The notes under the pieces: generated by a model
Told to the model about the DNA's origin: nothing
What the model saw: the letters and a program-made list of their open reading frames with translations, nothing else
Database searches by the model: none
Position numbers and translations under genes: made by a program
In this document: positions 55,932 to 63,881 of the stretch, piece by piece
How positions within the stretch are numbered: position 1 is the first letter of the stretch
How the letters are laid out: each line of letters starts with the position of its first letter
Source: an uncultured Lachnospiraceae bacterium
Lineage (GTDB): Bacteria; Bacillota; Clostridia; Lachnospirales; Lachnospiraceae
DNA length: 64,000 bases
Assembly: GCA_947174015.1 (NCBI GenBank)
Contig: CAMWHJ010000008.1
Coordinates: 1 to 64,000 of the forward strand
Reading direction: 5' to 3'

Positions 55932-57359
55932 TTAGTCAACTACCGCTGCTTTAATTAAGTTGGTCTTACCCACAACACCCGGTTGTCCGGCTGTCATAAC
56001 AACAGTATCTCCAGATTCCACTAAACCTGTATACTTAGCTGCTTCTACAGATGCATCAATTAAAGCATCTAAGTTGCTTTCCTCTGCAATACAGATAGGT
56101 GTCACACCCCAAGAAAGATTTAACTGTCTGCAAACCTTTTCATTGGGAGAACATCCTGCAATTAAACTGTCTGGATGATACTTAGAAATCATTCGTGCCG
56201 TATCACCAGACTTTGTTACCGTGATGATAGCCTTTGCTTCTAAGTCTGCTGCAGTGGTACAGGTAGCATGGGAAATAGCTTCTGTAATATCTAAATCACC
56301 TTCACAAGCCTTATTTGCTCTTAATGCCTTTACATAATCAATGTCTGCCTCTGTTCTCTCTGCGATACGAGCCATGGTCTTAACAGCCTCTGCCGGATAT
56401 TTACCATTGGCAGTTTCACCGGAAAGCATAACTGCACTGGTTCCCTGATAGATAGCATTGGCAACATCAGTAGCCTCCGCTCTGGTTGGGCGAGGATTCT
56501 TCATCATGGAGTCCAACATCTGAGTAGCTGTGATTACCGGCTTACCTACCTTGTTTGCCTTCTCAATAATCATTTTCTGAATTACCGGTACTTCTTCCAA
56601 AGGAATTTCAACACCCATATCACCACGGGCAACCATCACACCGTCAGCCACCTTTAAGATATCATCAATGTTATTTACACCTTCCTGATTCTCAATCTTA
56701 GCAATAATGGATACATGTCCCTTCTTCTGATCTGCAATAATTTTTCTAACCTGAAGTACATCCTCTGCTGTTCTTGTAAATGATGCTGCGATGAAATCAA
56801 ATCCCTGCTCCACTGCAAACACAATATCCGCATAATCCTTTTCGCTTACAAATGGCATATTGATGTGAAGATTTGGCACATTCACACCTCTCTTTCCGCC
56901 AATGTTTCCGCCATTAATTGCTTTACAGATAATATCTAAATCATCAATTTTTTTCACTTCAAGTTCTATCAAACCATCATCGAGGAGAATTTTTCCGCCC
57001 GGTTTAATGTCATGAGCAAGTTCCTTATAAGTAAGGCTGACAATTTCGTTGGTTCCTTCCACATCTCTTCCTGTTAAGGTAAAGGTCTGTCCTTCTTCAA
57101 TATCAACTCTCTTGTGGTCATCATTGTAGAAGGTACCGATTCTGATTTCCGGTCCCTTTGTATCAAGAAGTGCTGCAATTGGAAGAGCTAATTCCTTTCT
57201 GATCTTCTTTAATCTTTCAAATCTTCCACCATGTTCTTCAAAATCACCATGGGAAAAGTTAAGTCTTGCAACATTCATTCCTGCTAAAGCCAAGCTCTTG
57301 ATTGCCTCTTCCGTGTTAGCAGACGGACCAAGTGTACATACAATTTTTGTTCTTCTCAT
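55932..57359 (-). CDS. pyk: Pyruvate kinase
   Basis: The 475-aa protein MRRTKIVCTLGPSANTEEAI has the phosphoenolpyruvate/metal region IIAKIENQEGVNNIDDILKV, MVARGDMGVEIPLEEVPVIQ and PVITATQMLDSMMKNPRPTR. It transfers phosphate from PEP to ADP. It lacks the extra C-terminal PEP-utiliser domain of Bacillus Pyk. Start at 57359 is set by GAGGAG and family N-terminus; an upstream 42-codon open extension is not coding-like. Confidence 0.96.
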   Translation of the reverse strand: MRRTKIVCTLGPSANTEEAIKSLALAGMNVARLNFSHGDFEEHGGRFERLKKIRKELALPIAALLDTKGPEIRIGTFYNDDHKRVDIEEGQTFTLTGRDVEGTNEIVSLTYKELAHDIKPGGKILLDDGLIELEVKKIDDLDIICKAINGGNIGGKRGVNVPNLHINMPFVSEKDYADIVFAVEQGFDFIAASFTRTAEDVLQVRKIIADQKKGHVSIIAKIENQEGVNNIDDILKVADGVMVARGDMGVEIPLEEVPVIQKMIIEKANKVGKPVITATQMLDSMMKNPRPTRAEATDVANAIYQGTSAVMLSGETANGKYPAEAVKTMARIAERTEADIDYVKALRANKACEGDLDITEAISHATCTTAADLEAKAIITVTKSGDTARMISKYHPDSLIAGCSPNEKVCRQLNLSWGVTPICIAEESNLDALIDASVEAAKYTGLVESGDTVVMTAGQPGVVGKTNLIKAAVVD

Positions 57360-57632
57360 TTCTGATATTTCTCCTCTCCGATTTGGACATTTTTTGTATT
57401 GACAGCCGGAAAATTTGGCTGTTTTGAAACTGATCTTTTGACCAATGATACACATGAAATTTCGCGTACAATTATGAGTATACACATTACCTCACCACTA
57501 TTCAAGTACCTATTTTTTTGGCATCCGGAAATTTTCCATAATGCACAATTTTTTTTTAAACTCATTGGTATTTTTGTCCATTTTTTTCTACTTTTCTCTT
57601 TCTCTTAGTACACCCATTTTTAAAGATTTCCT

Positions 57633-57842
57633 GTAACTATTCAGTTCCTTCATAGTTACAAGTAAAGAACCATGCAAAATTGTTTTTCGGGTATTGCACC
57701 CATGAAAATTGCTACGCAATGGGTGCAAGCAGGCAATCAAACTGATTTACAGTTTGATTACTTTAGGCAATAGTTCTTTGCCTGTTATATCCACTTCTTC
57801 CTACAATCTGTGCAATAAATGCACAGACCTACTGCACAGTTA
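57633..57842. repeat. Intergenic three-hairpin repeat, copy 6 (expanded, 210 bp)
   Basis: The left arm and right arm are conserved but the central arm carries an additional roughly 77 bp that folds into two more hairpins: TTGCACCCAT...ATGGGTGCAA (57693-57729) and AATCAAACTG...CAGTTTGATT (57736-57760). The right end has decayed (CACAGTTAAG). Its last 14 bp encode the final codons and stop of the HAD gene at 57829. Confidence 0.88.
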
Positions 57843-58566
57843 AGATTTCCTTTACTTTTCGTAAATCCATTTCTTTTAACAAATAGGTACTTTTTATGGC
57901 AGAAAAATCTTCCACCTGCGGAGAAATATTAGAATGGATGTAGAAAGTATCCAGCCCAACTGCCTGTGCTCCTTGAATATCACAGCGATTATCATTTCCT
58001 ATCATAATGGTTTTTGCCGGGTCAAGTCCTAATTCTTCCAGCAGTGCATTGTAGAACTGTATGTCCGGTTTTTTACAATGATAGTCAGAGGAAATATAAA
58101 CCTTGTCAAAAATATCATAGATTCCCAGTGCCCGCATTTCATATTCCGTAAAAATCCGCTGAGCATTGGACAAAAGATACACATTCTTTCCCTGTTCCTT
58201 TAAAAAAGTCAGCAGCTCCCTGGCTCCCTGATACAATTTAATATAATCCGTAGATAAGATCCGAAAAAACTGACCGGCATGCACTGCCAATGCCTTATCT
58301 GCCTTCACACCTTTGGCAGTAAACAATTCCAAAAACACATCCTCAATCTGTATTTCCGGGAACATCTCATGATTGTCCCCTTTCATAATACCTTCCTGAC
58401 GGTGAATAATGTCTATGTATGACTGCTTGAACTCCGTGGGCGTATAGACCGCTCCATAATAGCCATAAAAGGCGGATAATCGCTCGTACACTTCCGGCAC
58501 ATCCTCTTCGGTATGTATATCTACTAATGTCCCATATAAATCAAATAAATAATTATCGTACTTCAT
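57829..58566 (-). CDS. HAD-superfamily hydrolase (YjjG/YfnB type)
   Basis: The 245-aa protein has NYLFDLYGTLVDIHTEEDVP (motif I), VYLLSNAQRIFTEYEMRALG (motif II) and MIGNDNRCDIQGAQAVGLDT (motif IV), with a helical C1 cap. It likely dephosphorylates small metabolites or nucleotides. Its last three codons and stop (TVQ-stop) lie in the end of repeat copy 6, so the repeat has supplied or replaced the native C-terminus. It follows arsR by 6 bp and is co-transcribed. Confidence 0.85.
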   Translation of the reverse strand: MKYDNYLFDLYGTLVDIHTEEDVPEVYERLSAFYGYYGAVYTPTEFKQSYIDIIHRQEGIMKGDNHEMFPEIQIEDVFLELFTAKGVKADKALAVHAGQFFRILSTDYIKLYQGARELLTFLKEQGKNVYLLSNAQRIFTEYEMRALGIYDIFDKVYISSDYHCKKPDIQFYNALLEELGLDPAKTIMIGNDNRCDIQGAQAVGLDTFYIHSNISPQVEDFSAIKSTYLLKEMDLRKVKEILTVQ

Positions 58567-58572
58567 GTCCCT

Positions 58573-58923
58573 TCACTCCTCTTCACTGATATGTTCCATA
58601 CCCTGATTTAAAATGTTTTCAATATGACTGTCTGACAAAGAATAGAGTATGGTTTTCCCCTCTCTTCTGAATTTCACCAACTGCATGGTTTTCAAAACAC
58701 GAAGTTGATGAGAGATGGCTGACTGGGTCATTCCCAGCAGAAGTGCAATATCAAGTACACACATTTCCTGCTGCAGCAGCACATACAGAATCTTAATTCT
58801 GGTGGTATCTCCGAAAATTTTAAAAAACTCTGCCAAATCATATAGCTTTGCTTCCTCTGGAAGCCGGCTCTGCACCTGTGCCACCACATCCTCATGAATG
58901 TGTATATATTCCTTATCCTCCAT
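58573..58923 (-). CDS. ArsR/SmtB-family metal-responsive repressor
   Basis: The 116-aa winged-helix protein has the recognition helix TQSAISHQLRVLKTMQLVKF. At the C-terminal helix Asp98, His100, His111 and Glu114 match the alpha-5 zinc site of SmtB/ZiaR. The alpha-3 ELCVCD motif of CadC is reduced to EMCVLD, so cadmium-type sensing is less likely. It precedes a HAD phosphatase rather than a metal pump. An operator-like palindrome lies 41 bp upstream. Confidence 0.88.
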   Translation of the reverse strand: MEDKEYIHIHEDVVAQVQSRLPEEAKLYDLAEFFKIFGDTTRIKILYVLLQQEMCVLDIALLLGMTQSAISHQLRVLKTMQLVKFRREGKTILYSLSDSHIENILNQGMEHISEEE

Positions 58924-58963
58924 TGAAAACCCTGCTCCTTTCCATGCACTTTCCTCTATTACT

Positions 58964-58981
58964 TATGAATAAATGTTCATA
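58964..58981. promoter_or_regulatory. Probable ArsR/SmtB operator
   Basis: TATGAA-TAAATG-TTCATA is a perfect 6+6 palindrome with 6-bp centre, close to the ATGAA...TTCAT sites known for SmtB/CzrA-type repressors. It is placed 41 bp upstream of the arsR ATG. Confidence 0.75.
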
Positions 58982-59062
58982 TATTTTTATCGTAACAGAT
59001 TTTTAACTTTCGGTCAACATTTCCACGCATTCTGAAAAAAGGAACTTTTTGAAAGACAAAAA

Positions 59063-59087
59063 AAGACACCCTCCCTTAAGGTGTCTT
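59063..59087. terminator. Hairpin/terminator upstream of arsR
   Basis: AAGACACC pairs with GGTGTCTT across a 9-nt loop; A-run precedes (AAAAAA) and TTTTATCTT lies 9 nt downstream. It may end plus- or minus-strand transcripts in this gap. DNA from 59092 to 59180 shows no gene. Confidence 0.6.
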
Positions 59088-59180
59088 GAAATTTTATCTT
59101 AAATACTCCCCAGCATCTAAGATCTTTTGCAATTTCTTTACAGAATTAGGATAACACTTGCTCTTTCTTTTTTCAATCTT

Positions 59181-59260
59181 TTGGCACGAAAAGAACTTTT
59201 TTGGCACGAAAAGCATGTTTTTGACGGAAAAAGAACTTTTGGGATATAAAAAGATATTTT
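59181..59260. repeat. Four tandem 20-bp repeats upstream of the LytTR gene
   Basis: Units start at 59181, 59201, 59221 and 59241; the first is TTGGCACGAAAAGAACTTTT, the second differs at four positions, the third at about three, and the fourth keeps the core AAAAAGA-A-TTTT. Their 20-bp period keeps them on nearly one face of the helix. They end 36 bp upstream of an extended -10 promoter (TG-T-TACAAT, 59296-59304) with a poor -35, as expected for activator sites. Confidence 0.8.
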
Positions 59261-59500
59261 TTTATCAAAAATACTGTACTTCGTTACGGTATATGTGTTA
59301 CAATACAGATAGAAGCAAATAATTTTGAAATATTTATGTAATATTTCTTTCATAAATATGAATTTCTATATATTATATGGGAGTATCGGGGTGAAAGAAA
59401 AAAAAGAAGAAGGATAAAATGCAAACACACATCTTTCACCTTTTGTGTTTGTGCCTCAAATAGAAATGCAGGCATTTTCGTTTGAGGCTTGGTGCAAATT

Positions 59501-60229
59501 ATGAATATTGCAATTATTGATGACACCGCAACTGACCGTCTTCTGCTCTTTCATTTTCTGCTGCGTTTTATGAAGGAAAATCATATTGAGCAGGCTTGTA
59601 ATATACAAGAATTTGAATCCGGGGAGGATTTTTTTCAATGCTTTCCCAAAACCGGCTTTGATCTGATTTTTATAGATTACTATATGATGGGAATGTGCGG
59701 CATGGATGTGGCACAGAAAATCCGCAAAATTGATACCGAGTGTGCACTGTTTTTTACCACCACCTGTCCTGATTATGCCGTTGAAAGTTTTCTGGTAAAA
59801 GCATCCGGCTATCTGCTGAAGCCTTATAAATATGAACACTTTTGCAGTCTGCTCAAACTCTGTGACATTATAAAATCATTTTTGTCAAACCCTTTTGTGG
59901 AATATCCTTATGGGAAGCAGACGGTCCGGCTGCTGATCTCGGATATTATCCACTGCACTACGGAGGGACATTATATCAATATTGCATTGAAGAAGCAGCC
60001 CCTCGTGCATGTGCGCTCTACCTTTGATGCTATTGCGGCACCTCTGCTGCAATATCCTCAGTTTGTGGTAAGCTGCCGGGGCTCTTTGATCAATATGGAT
60101 CATGTGAAGAAAATTCAGGATTGTGATTTTGTGATGTGTGAGGGGACTCTGATTCCCATTGCCAAAAAATCCAAGTCGGAGATTATCAGTATTTACCGAA
60201 AATATATATTTACAAATTACCAAAAATGA
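59501..60229 (+). CDS. LytTR-family response regulator
   Basis: The 242-aa protein has a receiver domain (MNIAIIDDTATDRLLLFHFL; phospho-Asp in IFIDYYMMGMCG; conserved Lys in SGYLLKPYKYEHF) and a C-terminal LytTR DNA-binding domain (HYINIALKKQPLVHVRSTFD, RGSLINMDHVKKIQDCDFVM). No sensor kinase gene is next to it, so it is an orphan in this window. Start at 59501 fits the receiver fold; a TTG and GTG up to 12 nt earlier are possible. It is probably autoregulated through the 20-bp repeats. Confidence 0.9.
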   Translation: MNIAIIDDTATDRLLLFHFLLRFMKENHIEQACNIQEFESGEDFFQCFPKTGFDLIFIDYYMMGMCGMDVAQKIRKIDTECALFFTTTCPDYAVESFLVKASGYLLKPYKYEHFCSLLKLCDIIKSFLSNPFVEYPYGKQTVRLLISDIIHCTTEGHYINIALKKQPLVHVRSTFDAIAAPLLQYPQFVVSCRGSLINMDHVKKIQDCDFVMCEGTLIPIAKKSKSEIISIYRKYIFTNYQK

Positions 60230-60259
60230 GAGACAGGTTTACTCCTGTCTCTCGTTTTT
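60222..60259. terminator. Bidirectional terminator between LytTR and AI-2E genes
   Basis: GAGAGACAGG (60228-60237) pairs with CCTGTCTCTC (60244-60253), with AAAAA before and TTTTT after. It lies at the LytTR stop and 30 bp from the stop of the convergent permease. Confidence 0.92.
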
Positions 60260-60289
60260 CATTCCTTGGAACCTTCGTAATGCAATAAG

Positions 60290-61411
60290 CTACCACTTCC
60301 GAAACTCATTGATATCATTAATAAGCTCGTTGATACAGCGAATTAAATTATCAAATACACCTAATTTGTAAAGGCTAATCACAATCATGCCTATGGGAAT
60401 GGAAATAATCATTCCCAATACTCCCCAAAGCTTGTAGCCGATATACATAAACACTAAAGTTGCCAATGGATCCAGACCAATGGTATCCCCCACTATTTTG
60501 GGCTGAATCAGCTGACGAACCAGCTGTGTAATGCCATAAATTACCAAAAGTCCCACTGCCACCGTATAATCCCCGGACAAAAGCTTAAATATTGCCCATG
60601 GACACAAGGCTGTTCCTGTTCCAAAGAATGGCAGCATATCCAGAATTGCGATGAGAATTGCCAGTAAGATGGCATATTTTATCCGCAGAATGAGAAACCC
60701 CATAAACAGCAGCACCATCACAATACACATAATTTTAAGCTGTGCTGCAAAGTATCCCCCAACAATTCTCTTAAATTCATCCACAATCAACCGTAAGTAT
60801 TTCTTTACACTTTTAGGTATGCTTTTCTTTACTGCCGTTTCTATATTTTCTTTATCCGCAATAAAGAAATAGGAGGACAATACTGTCATAATAACACTGA
60901 TAAGTGCAGACGGAATATTCTGTGCAAAACTTCCCACTGCATTCACCGTAGGCATTCCTAAGTTACCCACCATTTCTCCCAAAGAAACCACTACATTGTC
61001 ATACATTTCACTAAGCCGTGTCTGCAAATTTTCAGGAAGCTTCTCATATACCACAGATAAATTTTTCTGAATATCACTCCAGTCTTCTTGAAAAGATTCG
61101 GCTATCTGCGGAATGTCTTCCACCACACTGGCCACTTGCCTGAAAATATTCAGCCCTGCTATATACACTCCAAAGATAACGAGTGCCAATACCAGCACAA
61201 TAATCAGCACCGTTCCATGCTTTCGCACAATTTTTAGCTTTCTCTCCATAAATTTTACCAAAGGATTTGCTATCATTGCAATGATCCATCCCACCACAAA
61301 TGGCAGAAAAAATTTTAAAAAACGGGGCACTACAAAAAATACTGCCACAAGAATCACTAAGAATACCAGAAAATTTGTAAAAATTTTCAGATACTTTTCT
61401 AATTTTTTCAT
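60290..61411 (-). CDS. AI-2E family transporter (YtvI/PerM type)
   Basis: The 373-aa protein has about eight predicted membrane helices, with the family core ILLAILIAILDMLPFFGTGT and LVRQLIQPKIVGDTIGLDPL. Members export AI-2 or sodium/protons, or are of unknown specificity. The segment between helices 3 and 4 is a long extracytoplasmic region. Stands alone. Confidence 0.88.
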   Translation of the reverse strand: MKKLEKYLKIFTNFLVFLVILVAVFFVVPRFLKFFLPFVVGWIIAMIANPLVKFMERKLKIVRKHGTVLIIVLVLALVIFGVYIAGLNIFRQVASVVEDIPQIAESFQEDWSDIQKNLSVVYEKLPENLQTRLSEMYDNVVVSLGEMVGNLGMPTVNAVGSFAQNIPSALISVIMTVLSSYFFIADKENIETAVKKSIPKSVKKYLRLIVDEFKRIVGGYFAAQLKIMCIVMVLLFMGFLILRIKYAILLAILIAILDMLPFFGTGTALCPWAIFKLLSGDYTVAVGLLVIYGITQLVRQLIQPKIVGDTIGLDPLATLVFMYIGYKLWGVLGMIISIPIGMIVISLYKLGVFDNLIRCINELINDINEFRKW

Positions 61412-61543
61412 ACTCCTTTCGCCTCCTGATTACAAATGGGGATTTATCCCTCTAAATTGCAATTTCATTTTCGTTCTGTTCAGTAAAATCAAACTGCTCT
61501 GTTATATCCGTATCGTCTAAATGTATATACCACTCCGAACCAC

Positions 61544-62227
61544 TCAGGCTTCATTTTTTTTCCACATCACAACATAGCAGGCAGTAACCACAACACATAC
61601 TATTGTAAAAAACGACTCAACTATTATATTATAATTATCGCCACCTATAAATGCAATCATGTCTACCAAGAAATGAATGCCAATACACAAAAACAGGCTG
61701 TCCGTCATGGAAAAAATAACCGCAAATAGTATACCAATTGCACTGGCATAAATAACCTGCAGTACAACATAATAAATGGGAGTACTTACTAAATTGGATA
61801 AGTGAAATAATCCAAATATGATACCAGTAACCACAACCGCTTTTTGTGTATTATATTTTTCCTCTATCCCACGAAACAAGCAGCCACGGAAAATTAGCTC
61901 TTCCATTATGCCCACAAAAATACTTCTGGCAAATGCATCAAAAATATTTTCATTTGTCCCAATAAAAAGATAGGGAACATTTAACAATGGAAGAATAAAT
62001 AATGGTAAATATCTCTTTTGAAACTGAAAAGAACGAATACCATAGTACTCCCTCTTTTCTTTTTTGTGTAAAATAATACCTAAAATAACCAGTACAAAAA
62101 CTGCACTCAATACTTGTGCAGGCAGCCGATTTATTCCAAAAGAACCAATCAGCAAACCACGACACAAAGATTGAAATATGTATAACAATAAAAATAAAGC
62201 AGCATATAAAATTGATTTCTTCTTCAT
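61544..62227 (-). CDS. CPBP-family intramembrane metalloprotease
   Basis: The 227-aa protein has seven to eight membrane helices and the Abi/CPBP motifs MEELIFRGCLFRGIEE (E-E-x3-R), IFGLFHLSNLVS and GIHFLVDMIAF. It belongs to the CAAX-protease/bacteriocin-processing family. The start at 62227 follows AAAGGAAG; ten more codons upstream are open. It may pair with the secreted-type protein encoded at 62284. Confidence 0.88.
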   Translation of the reverse strand: MKKKSILYAALFLLLYIFQSLCRGLLIGSFGINRLPAQVLSAVFVLVILGIILHKKEKREYYGIRSFQFQKRYLPLFILPLLNVPYLFIGTNENIFDAFARSIFVGIMEELIFRGCLFRGIEEKYNTQKAVVVTGIIFGLFHLSNLVSTPIYYVVLQVIYASAIGILFAVIFSMTDSLFLCIGIHFLVDMIAFIGGDNYNIIVESFFTIVCVVVTACYVVMWKKNEA

Positions 62228-62283
62228 ACATTCATCTTCCTTTACATTCTCTTTCAAAGTTCTTCTGTTAGTTCTGCAAATCT

Positions 62284-62736
62284 TTATTTTTTTCTTACTT
62301 TGTAAACCTTAATCTGAAAGTCTCCTACAAAGTCTTTGTATTCCGCTTTTAACGTATATGTATCTGTATAATTCAAAGTGAGAAAAGCTTCCAATCTTTT
62401 TGCCTTGTCCAATTCATATACTATATTCCCTTTGGAGTCATATAAGAACATATCTAAGTCACCATCCCTGACATCCGATGCAAAGGAAAATTTTATTCTG
62501 TCACCTGTCTCTCCTAAAAATGAAACCTCCGAACTGCTAGTGGCAGGCTCCCTATAAGAATGATTCATATTACCCAATAGTGTGGGGTGTGTTAATACAT
62601 AAACACTTAATAAGACAACCACAACCAGCACAAGAAATGTTCCCAGTGCTATGCTTTTCTTTTTCATATCCTCATTCACCTGCCCTTCCGGTTTCCTATC
62701 CTTGCATAAGTTTTGTTCCTGTGCCATCATTTGCAT
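62284..62736 (-). CDS. Membrane-anchored protein of unknown function
   Basis: The protein (150 aa from 62736, or 127 aa from an internal ATG at 62667) has one membrane helix IALGTFLVLVVVVLLSVYVL and an extracytoplasmic beta-rich domain (IKFSFASDVRDGDLDMFLYD, NYTDTYTLKAEYKDFVGDF). I recognise no family. It ends 57 bp before the CPBP protease start, so the two are likely co-transcribed. Confidence 0.7.
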   Translation of the reverse strand: MQMMAQEQNLCKDRKPEGQVNEDMKKKSIALGTFLVLVVVVLLSVYVLTHPTLLGNMNHSYREPATSSSEVSFLGETGDRIKFSFASDVRDGDLDMFLYDSKGNIVYELDKAKRLEAFLTLNYTDTYTLKAEYKDFVGDFQIKVYKVRKK

Positions 62737-62859
62737 AGTATATCACATTTTACCACATTTTTTCCAAAAGTCCTCTTAAGAATTCTTAAAAATTATATAA
62801 ATTATAAGGAATAATTTTATTTCAAGAGCAGATGCAGATTACAAAGCCCCATAAAAATT

Positions 62860-62891
62860 AACAGAGATCTGCCAGCAGACAAATCTCTGTT
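62860..62891. terminator. Terminator after the XRE regulator
   Basis: AACAGAGAT pairs with ATCTCTGTT across a 14-nt loop; TTTCTTTTTG follows on the plus strand and TAATTTTTAT on the minus strand. It lies about 70 nt after the XRE gene. Confidence 0.8.
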
Positions 62892-62961
62892 TTCTTTTTG
62901 AAATATGTAACTGAATCGTTACACTAAATCTTATTAATAGCTGAAAGCCATATAATGTATA

Positions 62962-63405
62962 TCATTTCCAATGTTTCAGTTGTGAAAGAAGCACATCAAA
63001 TTGTACCCGGCGTTTTTCTTCCGTTAAATTATCAGGATTTGGCATATGGCTGACAAGAAAATCGATCAGGGAATCCTTCGATTCATACACAAATTTTCCG
63101 TCTGTATAACACCACTTGCAGTAATCCTCATTGTAGCTTCCATCCGGTTCACGGCTGAGCAGACTGTCCTCACTTAACGGCATGCCGCAGCACTGGCAGA
63201 CAAGCTGCTGGGGAGAACCGAGAAGAGTATTGATTGACACATCAAATTCCTTTGACAGCAGTTTCAGAGTGTCCGTATTGGGCTGTGTTTCACCATTTTC
63301 CCATCGACTGACAGCCTGTCTTGTAACCATTATGCGCTCTGCCATCTGTTCCTGTGTAAGCTGGTTCTTCTCACGCAGGCTTTTCAGTATATCCTTTAGC
63401 TCCAT
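62962..63405 (-). CDS. XRE-family regulator with C-terminal zinc ribbon
   Basis: The 147-aa protein has an XRE helix-turn-helix (LREKNQLTQEQMAERIMVTRQAVSRWENGE, residues about 10-40) and a zinc-ribbon domain with CQCCGMPL and YCKWCYTDGKF, followed by a helical tail. Such HTH + zinc-ribbon proteins are common stress or metal regulators. Start at 63405 (second of two ATGs) follows AGGAGG at 7 nt; a longer upstream frame has no support. Confidence 0.85.
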   Translation of the reverse strand: MELKDILKSLREKNQLTQEQMAERIMVTRQAVSRWENGETQPNTDTLKLLSKEFDVSINTLLGSPQQLVCQCCGMPLSEDSLLSREPDGSYNEDYCKWCYTDGKFVYESKDSLIDFLVSHMPNPDNLTEEKRRVQFDVLLSQLKHWK

Positions 63406-63644
63406 CATTATTCCTCCTGAAAAATAGTATATCTTAATTATAAGCAGGTGTTTTGGTTTCGGCAAGCAACCTGCTGTTGCTGTAAGCAGCCTGTTTTGCA
63501 ATTGCCTACATCAATGATTCTTTGCCTGCCAGCAACTTTTAAATAAGCCATTATTCACAAACACTTGTACAAAAATAAGGGTATATCAGATTGCTCCAAC
63601 ATACCCTTGAACCCTCAAAAACATTAATTCTTTGGCATTTCTAA

Positions 63645-63735
63645 TTATCCAAAATATCTCTTAAGAAGTCCCTCAAATGCCTTACCATGTCTTGCCTCAT
63701 CTCTTGCCATCTCATGAACATGATATAAGGACTTG
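63645..63735 (-). pseudogene. 3' remnant of a rubrerythrin gene
   Basis: On the minus strand the last codons read LYHVHEMARDEARHGKAFEG then LLKRYFG and stop at 63645, the C-terminus of rubrerythrin (the E-x-R-H di-iron helix included). Reading further upstream, similarity ends near 63735 and TAG occurs in frame. The rest of the gene is missing and foreign DNA with an integrase gene begins, so this is the chromosomal junction of an inserted element. Confidence 0.85.
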
Positions 63736-63789
63736 CGTTGCTTAAGCTATAGATATAGTAGCATTTACAAGGGTTTATGTCAAGAGGGA

Positions 63790-63862
63790 AGGACAACATT
63801 TAGGACAATCTAAACAACAACTATAAATAACCTCTTTAGAAGTTAGGACAACAAAAGGACAA
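63790..63862. repeat. Four AGGACAA direct repeats before the integrase
   Basis: AGGACAA occurs at 63790, 63802, 63845 and 63856, two pairs with 12- and 11-bp spacing. They lie between the rubrerythrin scar and the integrase start and resemble arm-type integrase binding sites or an excisionase/regulator array. Confidence 0.6.
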
Positions 63863-63881
63863 TTTCTAAGGAGGTTTTATT

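Noticed and set aside
59138..59353. 71-codon minus-strand frame over the 20-bp repeats
   Set aside because: It is a by-product of the A/T-rich tandem repeats, with no ribosome-binding site and low-complexity sequence.
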